This document shows positions 42,694 to 52,176 of a stretch of DNA of 64,000 nt, one piece after another. The translations under genes were made by a program, and so were the position numbers. The DNA comes from Okibacterium fritillariae (GTDB lineage Bacteria > Actinomycetota > Actinomycetes > Actinomycetales > Microbacteriaceae). The stretch lies in NCBI RefSeq assembly GCF_900167575.1, contig NZ_FUZP01000001.1, positions 1,984,001 to 2,048,000 of the forward strand, given 5' to 3'. Numbering within the stretch: position 1 is the first letter of the stretch; each line of letters opens with the position of its first letter. The notes under the pieces are model-generated. The model ran no database searches. It saw nothing but the letters and a program-made list of their open reading frames with translations, and had not been told where the DNA came from.

Positions 42694-45600
42694 TAGGCAG
42701 CGTCCCCGTCGCCGGGCGGTACCGCAAGTAGGTCGTCGTGCCGCGCGTCGTCCACGCCGAAATTGAACCGATCACGGAGGACGGTCAGCACGGCGGTGGT
42801 GTTCGGGGTTTGTGTATTCAGATGCAGCCCGTAGGAGTGCAGCGTGAGCAAGGCAGTGAACTCCAGCGCGGCTAGGAGCGTGTCGCGTGTGAACGCTTCA
42901 CTGCCGAGCTGCGGGTCGGTGTCGAGTTCCTCTCGCCGTAGGAGCGCGGTAGCACGTTCACGAACTTCGGGCGGACTGTTGACGGTAACTCGGAGGCCCT
43001 CCCATCCCGGGCGTGCGTTGCCGATGATGTTGGTGATGGCCACCATCAGCTGCCAATCGAGCCATCCCTCGTCGCGGAGCTGGTGGAGGACGGTGGCCGT
43101 GGGTTCAGTCCTGGCGAGGCGGGGAATGGTCAGGCGTCCGATGGGCATCATGCGCTGATAGCGTCGCTCGATGTTCGCGACTGTCTCATCGTGGTCGTAC
43201 CACTTCGAAAGATCGGTTCGGAGTGCAAGCTCCGGGTGTTCGGGGAACGCATGGCGGTCGATTCCCTCACCGAGTGGTCCGTCTGGGAGAGCCACCATGC
43301 GTTCGTAGTCTTCGTCCCGGAGGAAGCCGGCTGCTTCGTCGTAGGGTCGTGCTCCTGAGAGTTTGTGCCCGAGGCCTCGTGCGAACGCGTCGTCGACGAG
43401 AGCGAGGAACTTCTCTCGGTCGAGGAGGGAGTTGTCGAGGAGCAGCAGTGAAGCATCTGTGACAAGGTCAAGGAGCGCACGGTCTTCCTGAACACTGTTG
43501 CCTGGCTGAAGGTGAACAATCCACCGGCTGAGGTCGTTGTCTGGGATGCGCTCGAGCTTCTCTGCATCGGTCGCTTGCTCATCTCGGTCGGTCTTCACCT
43601 CAATGTGGACGTGTGCGGGGAGCCAGACAGCGTCGGCGAGCGCGAGCTCGGCCTGGATGATCTGGATGCCCGAGACGAGGCGTTCCGCGGCGAGTGTGTC
43701 GCGCCGCGTATTTCGGCACTGCACGGTCCATGTTGCGCCGAAAGCTGTCCAGCGCATTTCTCGGGTCTCGCCAGCGTCGGCGAAAGGTCGTCCAGATCCC
43801 TGTCGGTCGAGTCCTCGAACGAGGTTCTCAATGGTCCAGGGGTCGTCGTTGGCGAGTTCGGAGGCCAGGTCGTCGAGCAGCGTTTCGGTGCCGACTTCTT
43901 GGGCTGTGGTTCGAATCGAAGCTTCGTAGCTGGGTCCGTACCTGTGGGCGACGTGAAGGGCGAATGCTTCCCGCTGAAGCACGTCGGCCAGGTAGGTATG
44001 CCGGTCGAGGTTCGTGGGGTCTTCCGCATACGCGTTCTGGGCAAGGATCGTCACGCGCACGAGTCGTGATGCGGAGCACCAGTTGCCAGCTTTGAAGTCG
44101 TTGATGGCCGCGACGGCGATGGCCTGTGGTACGAAGCGGCGGGCGTTTAGGTGTTGAGCGCCGTTGGCGGCTACTGCTGCGGCGGCGGCGTGCAGTTTCG
44201 CTGCGAAGAACAGGCCGAGATGCTCGTAGATGGAAGCGGCGAGCAGCATCATGGGGATGCTGTCTTCGATGGTCTCGCCGTGGCGCCATCCGATCTTTGC
44301 CTCGTGCACTTCGGCCAGAGCGCGGAGCAATTGGTCGGCACCGGCGAAGGTGATCGCGCGGGCGTGGGCACGTTCTGCCTTACGCGCGTCCCCTCCGACT
44401 CGGGCGACCGCTTCGTCGAGACGATCGCGAAGTGCTGCGTAGTCGGGGTGGTCGGAGAGGGAGAGGGTGAGCATCTCGAACAGTTCTGCTGTGTGCTCGA
44501 TCGGGAACAACGGGGCGGATGGCAGCAGGTCAAGGAGGGCGCCGAGCGTTGTCATGCCTCCGTCTCGGTCGCGAAGCGGAAGCGCGATTGTCTGCGCGGG
44601 CACGGTCTCGTCGGCGTCATAGGCATCAAGAACAAGCCGAAGAGTGTCACGAGGATCACGCAAACCCTCAATCCGTTCAGGGAGGTTGTCAGGGTATGCC
44701 TGGAAGAACGCGAGGCGCACATCGATGGCGAGCAGCAGTGCCTTCGCGTTTGGATACGGACCCGCAGCTAGCGCTGTCTGAACGTGTTCTCGCAGCGTCT
44801 CGTAGTAGCCGTCGAGCTCGGGGATGGTGATGCTGGTGTTTCCGCGGAGACGAGAACCATATCCGTACTGGAGTAAGACGCTCGCGTCCTCAAGAAGCGG
44901 CAGGTCATCCTCGATGCCGGTGATGGACTGGAAGTACTCGCGGACAAACGGGTCAGCCGCGTGAAGCTCCCCGGTTCCGCGGAGCGTTGCGACCGCGATC
45001 TCGTATCGGGCTCGCATCTGGACCTCGGCCGGACCGCGTCCGTTGAGAAACTCACGCATTTTCGCGATCCAGTCCCCCAAGTCGCCGCGTGCTTCGTCGT
45101 GGTACGTCGCGTGACGTAGAACGTCCCGCAGGCTCACGAGGTCGCCCATCGTCCGCCCGGGGTCTGTTCGAGCCCGCCAGTAGTCGCGGTCACGGACGTA
45201 CCAGTCGGGAAGCGGCTCGTCCTCGTCCTCACGGACGGGAGCCAGCGAGGCTGCCAGCCTCAGATACTCCGCCGCGATCCAAAACAGATCTGGGTCGGCA
45301 AGATGCTCAGCAAGAGCGAGGCCGTCGAATATCTCCAGTTCGACATCGTGGTCCGCACGTGCGTGTGCGATAAGATCGTGCCGCTTTGCGACGGGCACAG
45401 GCGCCACCGTGAAGTACAGAACTCGGTCCACTGTGGTTCCTCGACCAGTGATGCTGCTGAGGTCGGAGCGGATCTTCGACGGGATGTCGGTCTTCTGGAT
45501 GGTGCAGGCGAGCACCACCCGGTCGCCTGACACAGTGGCGGCATGCACCGAGGTGGTCGGGATCTCGTTCGCGATGTTCGACCAGAAGCTCTCGGCATCA

Positions 45601-45773
45601 CGTCCTTGGTCACCACCGGCGCTCACCGGTCCGGTTGCGGGAAGCAGGTTGATGCTGACTCGGCGACGCGCGAACGCGAAGCAAATCTTTTCGTACTCAT
45701 GGTGACCGTTCCCGTCCGCTAAACGATCCAAGCTGAACAAGATCTGCTGCACCAGTTGCGGCGGGGTTTCCAT
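42693..45773 (-). CDS. PD-(D/E)xK nuclease with long helical-repeat region, defence-type
   Basis: Large protein of 1026 residues. The N-terminal about 170 residues look like an Mrr/Cap4-type PD-(D/E)xK nuclease: E28 (EYEKICFAFARR), D55 and D59 (GGDQGRDAES), and the Q93-K94 pair (LACTIQKTD), then VDRVLYFTVAPVPVAKRHDL and LEIFDGLALAEHL. The remaining about 850 residues are mostly alpha-helical, TPR-like (LLLAASIYEHLGLFFAAKLHAAAAAVA), and no NTPase motif is visible. That resembles a sensor-effector protein in which the helical part detects an invader and frees the nuclease. AAGGAAA precedes ATG 45771-45773. Coupled to the Zn-ribbon gene downstream; divergent from the Avs-like gene. Anti-phage function is inferred. 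Confidence 0.75.
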   Translation of the reverse strand: METPPQLVQQILFSLDRLADGNGHHEYEKICFAFARRRVSINLLPATGPVSAGGDQGRDAESFWSNIANEIPTTSVHAATVSGDRVVLACTIQKTDIPSKIRSDLSSITGRGTTVDRVLYFTVAPVPVAKRHDLIAHARADHDVELEIFDGLALAEHLADPDLFWIAAEYLRLAASLAPVREDEDEPLPDWYVRDRDYWRARTDPGRTMGDLVSLRDVLRHATYHDEARGDLGDWIAKMREFLNGRGPAEVQMRARYEIAVATLRGTGELHAADPFVREYFQSITGIEDDLPLLEDASVLLQYGYGSRLRGNTSITIPELDGYYETLREHVQTALAAGPYPNAKALLLAIDVRLAFFQAYPDNLPERIEGLRDPRDTLRLVLDAYDADETVPAQTIALPLRDRDGGMTTLGALLDLLPSAPLFPIEHTAELFEMLTLSLSDHPDYAALRDRLDEAVARVGGDARKAERAHARAITFAGADQLLRALAEVHEAKIGWRHGETIEDSIPMMLLAASIYEHLGLFFAAKLHAAAAAVAANGAQHLNARRFVPQAIAVAAINDFKAGNWCSASRLVRVTILAQNAYAEDPTNLDRHTYLADVLQREAFALHVAHRYGPSYEASIRTTAQEVGTETLLDDLASELANDDPWTIENLVRGLDRQGSGRPFADAGETREMRWTAFGATWTVQCRNTRRDTLAAERLVSGIQIIQAELALADAVWLPAHVHIEVKTDRDEQATDAEKLERIPDNDLSRWIVHLQPGNSVQEDRALLDLVTDASLLLLDNSLLDREKFLALVDDAFARGLGHKLSGARPYDEAAGFLRDEDYERMVALPDGPLGEGIDRHAFPEHPELALRTDLSKWYDHDETVANIERRYQRMMPIGRLTIPRLARTEPTATVLHQLRDEGWLDWQLMVAITNIIGNARPGWEGLRVTVNSPPEVRERATALLRREELDTDPQLGSEAFTRDTLLAALEFTALLTLHSYGLHLNTQTPNTTAVLTVLRDRFNFGVDDARHDDLLAVPPGDGDAA

Positions 45774-46176
45774 CGCGCTTTCCTTCCACCTCGGCTCTCC
45801 TCAGGTAAGTATCTCGTCGCAGCGAACGAATCCGAGATCGCCTCGCCCAGCACCCGCAGCGGCGCCAGTTAAAAACCGTGCCCTGGCGAGTACGAGATCG
45901 GGTTTCATGCGGCATTCACTGCAACGCTTCTTACGCTGCTCCACCGGAACGCTAACGAGGATGCGAAGGCGTGGCATCCGCATCCATCGGAGGAAGACTT
46001 AGGCGAAGCGAACTCGCTTACCATTGCCATGTGCTGAACACTGCGTAGGCGCTAGGTTCTCCTCATGGGGAACTGCGTAATCTGTGGGATTCAAGTCCGT
46101 GCGCAGATCCGCTGGACGACAATAGAGGAGCTGAGAAGCGAGCTCGCGAGCTTGTCCAGCACAGCGAAGGGACCGA
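45774..46176. promoter_or_regulatory. divergent promoter region of two large defence-type genes
   Basis: 403 bp separating two oppositely read long genes. It must carry promoters for both. A short minus-strand frame at 45,801-45,983 includes a CSECRM knuckle, and a plus-strand frame from 46,065 begins MGNCVICG. Either could be a small peptide but neither has a ribosome site, so they are not called. No clear palindromic operator was found. Confidence 0.55.
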
Positions 46177-49100
46177 ATGAACATTCCGGATATCGACTTC
46201 GCGCGCGTGCGGTCGCTGGGCGCCGGCGGCCAGCGCGACGGATACGAGCAATTCATCTGCGAGCTGGTCGCGCAAGAGCCCCCGGACGCCGAAGCGAAGT
46301 TCGTGTCTCTTCACGGAGCCGGAGGCGATGGAGGCGTCGAATGCTACTGGACCCTTCCCGACGGCGCCGAACACGGCTGGCAAGCGAAGTACTGGACCAG
46401 CCACACTGCCGTCGACAAGTCGCAGCTTGACACCTCCGTCAAAGCCGCCCTCACTAACCACCCGAGCCTCACCAAGTACACCATCACCATCCCCGCCGAT
46501 CCAACCGGCCGCACGAGCGGCAATGGGAAATCGCTGCTGGAGAAGATAAACGACCCCGGTGGCTGGCTCGCCGGCTGGCGGACGATGGCGGCCGACCGCG
46601 GCATTACCGTCACCTTCGAGTTCGAATGGGCAACGAACACCGCCGCACGCCTATCCCGCTTGGACGCCTCCGGCGCCCAGCGACGGTACTGGTTCGACGC
46701 CGACGTTCTCTCCCCACAGTGGTGGATCGACCGACTTCAGGAAGCGACCGACGCTGCCAGGCCTCGATACACCCCAGAGCTGAACGTGGACGTTCCCGCC
46801 GCCCGAAGCATCGCCGCGCTCTGCTCGGACGATGAGTGGTGGCAGGCCGTCCTCGACCGAAGGGACGAACTCACGGAGGCGACACGACGCCTGCAGTACG
46901 CCGGAGAAGCCGCAACGGCCGCCGATCTGGAGACCGCGCGCAGCGCCGCTGCAGTCGTCATCGACGCTCTCCAGACCTGGGAGCAAACGCGGAGCAACGC
47001 TGAATTCCCAGGCCTCGGCCAAAAGCTCAAGGCCGCCTCCTCTGTGGTCAGGGAGCAAGAGACCCTCGAGGTCGAGCGGATGAACGCCACGCACGAGAAC
47101 TGGGACACCCCGAGTTGGAGGCAGTACCAGAGCGAGTACATGGTCCGGTTCCCGGCTGAAGCCGTCGATGCGCTCCGTGACTTAGGCGGGAAACTCGATA
47201 CTGCAGCCGAGCTCCTCATCAGCCCCCTCGGAACGCTCGCAAGCTCCTCAGTTGCGCTGATGACCGGACCCGCCGGCATCGGCAAAACCTACCTCGCCCT
47301 CGATGCCGCGACCCGGCGCCTTCAGAGAGGTCGGCCCAGCATCGTGATGCACGGCCGCTGGTTCAATGACCGCGACCCACTCACCCACCTCCGCGACGTT
47401 CTCCAGATGCCAGCCGACCTGACCAGCGATGAAACCATTGCGCTCTTGGACCAAAGCGCGCGCGCCGCAAAAGCACCCACCCTCCTCATCATCGACGCGC
47501 TCAACGACACCCGCCCCCGGTCGATGTGGCGCGAAAACCTCGATCGCCTTATCTCCATCGTCACCAGATACCCCCACGTTCGGCTGCTGCTAACTGCACG
47601 TACCCACTACGTCAATCAGGTCCTCCCACCCGGCATGTCCATTCCCCGGTTTGAGCACACTGGGTTCGAGGGTGTCGAGTTCGAGGCTGTCAGCGAGTAC
47701 GCTGCGTTCTACGGTCTCGAGCCTCCGACGTCACCGCCGATCCACGGCGAATTCGATAACCCGCTCTACCTCCGGCTGGTCTGCGAAGCCCTGCAATCCG
47801 ATGACCGCCTCTCACTCGACCAGGCCAACATGGGGCTGGGTGAGCTCACTAAAATGGTCCTCGGCCACGCAAACGAGGCCGTCAGTAATCGCATCGACGC
47901 ATCTCCATCCGACCAGATCGTGCACCGGGCGATGCACGCCTTGGCCGGCGCTATCGCAGACCAGGGCGGCGCTCCGCTCGCCCGTCTCGCCGCGCAGGCT
48001 GTGCTGAACCCCATCTGGGCAGATAACAGTGTGGAGAAGTCGCTGCTCGATGGACTCATCGCACAGGGTCTTGTTGAAGAAGACGTTATCCCGGACAGCA
48101 ACCCTTACGGCACCGACATCATCACCATCACCTTCGAGCGCATCGGCCACCACCTGATCGTCTCCGATGCCCTCGCTCACGTGAACGACGCGGATGGAGT
48201 CCGCGCTCAGCTGTCCGGTCGCCTCGGGAACCTCATCGGACTCGACGCCACCATCGACGTTGGACTCCTCGAAGCGGTATCGGTCGTCGTCGCCGAACGC
48301 TTCGGCCTCGAGCTAACCGACTTCACCGCCGAGATCCCCGACACCGCCGCCCGCAACGCTGCCGTCATCGCCGGCACAGCATGGCGACCCGCATCCTCCA
48401 TTACCCCCGAGACGGGCAGCATCATCACCAACGCTTTGCGCCGCCTCGAAACCTTCGACGCGGGCCTCACGATGCTATTCAGGCTCGCATCACGCCCCGG
48501 CCACCCACTCAATGCTGACTTTCTTCATGGGTTCCTCAGCGGGTTCACCATGGCGACCCGGGATCAGTTCCTCACCGGATGGCTGCACACCAGTCACGGC
48601 ACCAGCGGAGCGGTCGACCGTCTCATCCGCTGGGGAAATGAGAAACCGCTCGACCAGGTTGGACCGGAAACGACACGCTTGTGGGTCACCGCACTACTGT
48701 GGACGACTAGCGCCACGGATCGCCGGGTTCGCGAGCCAGCCACGATCGCCGCGGCCCGCCTGCTTGCGCGTCACCCACACCAGGCCGCTCCCCTGCTCGA
48801 ACAGTTCTGCGTGGTCGACGACGAGTGGGTCGTAGAACGCGCGCTTGAGGTCTCCTACTCGGCACTGTTGGCCGGGGGCAGCGGCGCCGACTGGACTGCA
48901 GCGGCCGGGGTCGTCTGGGCTACCTACTTCGCCTCCTCGGAAGACCTCACCCCCAACGCGGCCGTTCGCGACGCCGCACGCTGCATTCTCGAAGCCGCAC
49001 TCGATCGCGGGGAGCTCCCCGCAGGGGTCACGCCGGACTGCTTCCGGCCCCCTTACCGCAGCGCCTGGCCCCTGACTTGGCCAACTGAAGATGACATCGC

Positions 49101-50346
49101 CCCCTACGACAATTCTGACTACCCGAAGCTGGTGTACTCCACCACGCGCGACGACTTCTTCACCTATCAGCTCAAGCATGAGCTCCGTGATCGCCCAGGT
49201 GTTGACGTCGCGGCCGGCGCGCGATGGGTGGTCGCAGAGGTGATCCAGCTTGGATACCTACCCCGCCTGCATTCCAACTTCGACAACTACGTACTAGGAG
49301 AGTTTGGGCCCGGACGCGGGAAGCCGAAGTGGATCGAGCGGATCGGTAAGAAGTACCAGTGGGTTGCACTCAACCGGCTCATAGGGCACCTGTCCGACCA
49401 CGCGCCCAAGACCAGAAGCTCCTGGGAAGCCCCACCGGCCGCTATTCCTGGACCCGAATCCTCCATCGTCCGGCAGGTCGACCCCACAGTGACCGAGTTC
49501 GAACCCGCGGGCGATGCGCCTCGACCCTGGGTGCCGACCTACGACTGGGACGCGAAGACTGGGAAGACCGACGCTCAATGGGTGGCGGATGACTCCGACC
49601 TGCCCCTTATTGACGTCACCTCTGCCGAACGAGACGGACGCCCCTTCATCGTCGTGTCGGGCTCATACAGCTGGGACCTCACCGGCGACACCACGAAGCG
49701 CACCCACCAGGTTTGGACCAACCTCTATACCCACGTGGTGAGCACCGACGATCTTTCCGAGGCCCTTGGCGAACTCGAAGGACGGGACTTGATCAACTGT
49801 CTGGGGATGTCCCGGCTCCCCATGAGCTATAACGGGTACGTCGGCGAGTACCCGTTCGGGCACCATCACGGTGAGACGCTGAGTGTTGTGAAGCACGATT
49901 GGACGGACCCACTCACCGTTCCGACGCGACCCGCAGTGTGGGAGCTGCTCGGCGAGAACGAGTACGCGCCAGGAAACCTCGAAACGATCTCGTTCGATGC
50001 ACCCGCTCCTGAGTTCTTTGGTCCCGCACCGGGCATCCTCCACTGGAACGGCCGTAATGGGTGGACCGACGCGCGCGGCCAACTCATCGCTGTCCTGCGT
50101 CACTCCGTCAACGTGGGCCAGAACGAGCTCCTGATGAATGCCGATTTCCTGCAGGACTGGCTCACCGCGGAGCGGAAGACGCTGATCTGGGTCGAGAACA
50201 CGGGAAAGGACGTGTACCGGAAGATGGGTTGGGGCAAGTCCTATCCGGGAGCGCTCGTTCGTTCCCAGGTCAGGGCGTGGACCCCTGGACAGGACCTGCG
50301 CACCGTTTCACCGGGCTGGCAGCGCATACCCGCCCGCGAGGACTGA
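46177..50346 (+). CDS. Avs-like STAND NTPase with N-terminal Mrr-type nuclease
   Basis: Protein of 1389 residues with the three-part plan of antiviral STAND (Avs) proteins. Residues 1-160 are a PD-(D/E)xK/Mrr-like nuclease: E24 (DGYEQF), D51-G-G with E55, and Q69-A-K71 (HGWQAKYW). The central NTPase has Walker A GPAGIGKT at 364-371, Walker B LLIIDALND with D440, and LLLTARTHYV as the sensor strand. The C-terminal about 850 residues have no motif recognised and would be the sensing region. In known Avs proteins this part binds phage terminase or portal, causing tetramerisation and DNA cutting. AAGGGA precedes ATG 46177. Subtype is not assigned; Avs4 has a similar nuclease. Confidence 0.8.
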   Translation: MNIPDIDFARVRSLGAGGQRDGYEQFICELVAQEPPDAEAKFVSLHGAGGDGGVECYWTLPDGAEHGWQAKYWTSHTAVDKSQLDTSVKAALTNHPSLTKYTITIPADPTGRTSGNGKSLLEKINDPGGWLAGWRTMAADRGITVTFEFEWATNTAARLSRLDASGAQRRYWFDADVLSPQWWIDRLQEATDAARPRYTPELNVDVPAARSIAALCSDDEWWQAVLDRRDELTEATRRLQYAGEAATAADLETARSAAAVVIDALQTWEQTRSNAEFPGLGQKLKAASSVVREQETLEVERMNATHENWDTPSWRQYQSEYMVRFPAEAVDALRDLGGKLDTAAELLISPLGTLASSSVALMTGPAGIGKTYLALDAATRRLQRGRPSIVMHGRWFNDRDPLTHLRDVLQMPADLTSDETIALLDQSARAAKAPTLLIIDALNDTRPRSMWRENLDRLISIVTRYPHVRLLLTARTHYVNQVLPPGMSIPRFEHTGFEGVEFEAVSEYAAFYGLEPPTSPPIHGEFDNPLYLRLVCEALQSDDRLSLDQANMGLGELTKMVLGHANEAVSNRIDASPSDQIVHRAMHALAGAIADQGGAPLARLAAQAVLNPIWADNSVEKSLLDGLIAQGLVEEDVIPDSNPYGTDIITITFERIGHHLIVSDALAHVNDADGVRAQLSGRLGNLIGLDATIDVGLLEAVSVVVAERFGLELTDFTAEIPDTAARNAAVIAGTAWRPASSITPETGSIITNALRRLETFDAGLTMLFRLASRPGHPLNADFLHGFLSGFTMATRDQFLTGWLHTSHGTSGAVDRLIRWGNEKPLDQVGPETTRLWVTALLWTTSATDRRVREPATIAAARLLARHPHQAAPLLEQFCVVDDEWVVERALEVSYSALLAGGSGADWTAAAGVVWATYFASSEDLTPNAAVRDAARCILEAALDRGELPAGVTPDCFRPPYRSAWPLTWPTEDDIAPYDNSDYPKLVYSTTRDDFFTYQLKHELRDRPGVDVAAGARWVVAEVIQLGYLPRLHSNFDNYVLGEFGPGRGKPKWIERIGKKYQWVALNRLIGHLSDHAPKTRSSWEAPPAAIPGPESSIVRQVDPTVTEFEPAGDAPRPWVPTYDWDAKTGKTDAQWVADDSDLPLIDVTSAERDGRPFIVVSGSYSWDLTGDTTKRTHQVWTNLYTHVVSTDDLSEALGELEGRDLINCLGMSRLPMSYNGYVGEYPFGHHHGETLSVVKHDWTDPLTVPTRPAVWELLGENEYAPGNLETISFDAPAPEFFGPAPGILHWNGRNGWTDARGQLIAVLRHSVNVGQNELLMNADFLQDWLTAERKTLIWVENTGKDVYRKMGWGKSYPGALVRSQVRAWTPGQDLRTVSPGWQRIPARED

Positions 50347-50517
50347 TATCGCGATCGGCTCGACTTTCTTCCAACGAGGAACATCGACGCTTCCTTTAGT
50401 AGCTCGAAGCCTTGACGAACGAAGGGGTCCTCGTCCAAGGCTCGCTTGAGCTTCTCGACATCAACGACGTGAAGCTTCGAGCCTTTCCGGATCGAACGGG
50501 CTGTGCGAGACGACAGC
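50347..50517. other. convergent gap, no firm gene
   Basis: About 170 bp between the Avs-like gene and the end of the helicase gene. A minus-strand frame here (LHVVDVEKLKRALDEDPFVRQ) looks protein-like and could be the worn end of another gene, but it lacks a ribosome site and overlaps both neighbours. Confidence 0.4.
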
Positions 50518-52176
50518 CTAGGGTTCATCGGCATACCCAAGTAACTCCTCATATGATGGCGAATCCTCGCGCCAGTGGGCGTTCGCGCCGTCCGGCTTTG
50601 TTCGGTGGCGCGCTGTCGTCAGGACGAGCTCATCCTTCGCCCGTGAGATAGCCACGAAGAACTCGGCCTTCACGTCGGCGTCTTTTTTGCCCCAGAAGAA
50701 CTGGGGCTCAACGCCGAAAACGATGACCTTCTCGAACTCCATACCCTTGCATTTGTGCACAGTCAGGATCCGGACGGCATCTTCTTCCGACAGGCGGTCG
50801 AGCGCGGCGACCGGCTCACCGTCGACCGCCAGCTCGCGCTTGAAGCCGCCGACGGCTTCCTTCATCACGTCATTGAGCCGCGAGCCCTGCTGATACGAAG
50901 GCGACAGCGCATTGAGCGCCGGACGCGTTACGAACTTGACGAACGAGTTGATGAGCGGCTTCCACGAGGCGTAGTCCGATGTATCAAACCCGGCAGCGCG
51001 CACGGTCAGCCGTGCTTCACGGAGGATCGTTCGAAGCTTGCTGTCCAGCACGCCGTCAGCTTCTTCGATTCCGCTGCGCGTTACCACGCGCACCAATTCC
51101 GAGTACGCCTCGGGACGGCCGTCGTCCGCGACGACCCGGAGGAAGTTGAAGATGAGGGCGGCAGCGGGTTCCGCGGTCAGATCCTGGGACTGCTGCTCGT
51201 TGCGGTACGGGATGCCAGCAGCAGTGAGGTGCGCTCCCAAGACGCTCGTGATGAGGTGCGGCTGCTGCCGAGCCAGCACTGTGATCTCCCGTGGCGGCAC
51301 TCCTTCGTCGAGCCAATCGCCGATCATCTCCATGACCGAAGCTGCTTCGTCCTCGTCGGTGTCGAAGCGGAGCACCTCCAGGATGCCTTCTTCACCTTCG
51401 AGTTCTTCGTCCGGGCTCGCCGCGGACGGGTCCATCTCCAAGATCATGCGGTTCTGCATCCGGCGCAGTCGAGGCTTGGATCGGAAGTTCTGATAGAGCT
51501 GCAGGTCAGTCGCACGGAAGTCTTCGGCGAAGGTCGCCATGACACCTTCCAGTGCATCCGCGAAGCCCATGATGCGCTGCTTTGTGTCGCCGACGCCGAT
51601 GAGCTTCACGCCGGTGCCGGCGAAGGCCTCCTTCAAGAAGGCGTACTGCGCCGTTGTTGCATCCTGAAACTCATCCATGAAGACGTGGCTGTAGGCCTGT
51701 CGCAGCGCGCCGCGGGAGTAGACGTTCTTCTTGAGGATCTCCAGCGCGAGAGGCACGAGGTCATCGAAGGTGATCTGATGGTTCCGGATGCGCGTGTGGG
51801 CATCCATCCGGTAGTCCGGGTTCAGCGCGTTCTGGCCCGTGAGCGCCGGACGGTAGTTGTCGACGAGGCGCTTGGCAAACGCGTGGAAGGTGAAGCTGTC
51901 GAAGCGAGCGGCGTATTGAGAACCGGAGCGTAGCCGAACGCGGGACTGCAGGTTGCGGGCGGCGTCGACCTTGAACGAGATCGCAAGGATGCGCTTCGGG
52001 TACGGGCTCGCTCCCGTCCGAAACAGGAAGTCGGCGCGCTGGGCGAGCAGCTCGGTCTTGCCTGCGCCAGGGCCAGCGGTCACGACGACGTTCGCGTTGG
52101 TCTCGCGGACTGCTTTCAGAGCGTTCGGCTCGAGCTCCAGCCCGCCAATCGGAGTCCAGTCCTCTGGCTGAATCAC
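50518..52176 (-). CDS. UvrD-like helicase, Gabija GajB-like
   Basis: Superfamily 1A helicase of 552 residues. Walker A GPGAGKT is at 35-41 after NANVVVTA, motif Ia ILAISF, motif II HVFMDEFQDATTAQ, motif III GVGDTKQRIMGFADA, motif IV NFRSKPRLR, motif V VHKCKGMEFEKVIVFG and motif VI FFVAISRAKDELVL. It is close in size to GajB (about 490 residues) and shorter than housekeeping UvrD. It starts at GTG 52174-52176 with a 4-bp overlap to the GajA-like gene, exactly the two-gene order of Gabija. In Gabija, GajB senses DNA ends and activates the GajA nicking nuclease. Confidence 0.85.
   Translation of the reverse strand: MIQPEDWTPIGGLELEPNALKAVRETNANVVVTAGPGAGKTELLAQRADFLFRTGASPYPKRILAISFKVDAARNLQSRVRLRSGSQYAARFDSFTFHAFAKRLVDNYRPALTGQNALNPDYRMDAHTRIRNHQITFDDLVPLALEILKKNVYSRGALRQAYSHVFMDEFQDATTAQYAFLKEAFAGTGVKLIGVGDTKQRIMGFADALEGVMATFAEDFRATDLQLYQNFRSKPRLRRMQNRMILEMDPSAASPDEELEGEEGILEVLRFDTDEDEAASVMEMIGDWLDEGVPPREITVLARQQPHLITSVLGAHLTAAGIPYRNEQQSQDLTAEPAAALIFNFLRVVADDGRPEAYSELVRVVTRSGIEEADGVLDSKLRTILREARLTVRAAGFDTSDYASWKPLINSFVKFVTRPALNALSPSYQQGSRLNDVMKEAVGGFKRELAVDGEPVAALDRLSEEDAVRILTVHKCKGMEFEKVIVFGVEPQFFWGKKDADVKAEFFVAISRAKDELVLTTARHRTKPDGANAHWREDSPSYEELLGYADEP

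Noticed and set aside
45801-45983. Small CxxC peptide upstream of the 1026-residue gene
   Set aside because: No ribosome site and no recognised relative; kept only as a remark on the divergent region.
50241-50552. Small minus-strand protein between the Avs-like and helicase genes
   Set aside because: Overlaps both real genes and has no ribosome site; only a short central part looks protein-like.
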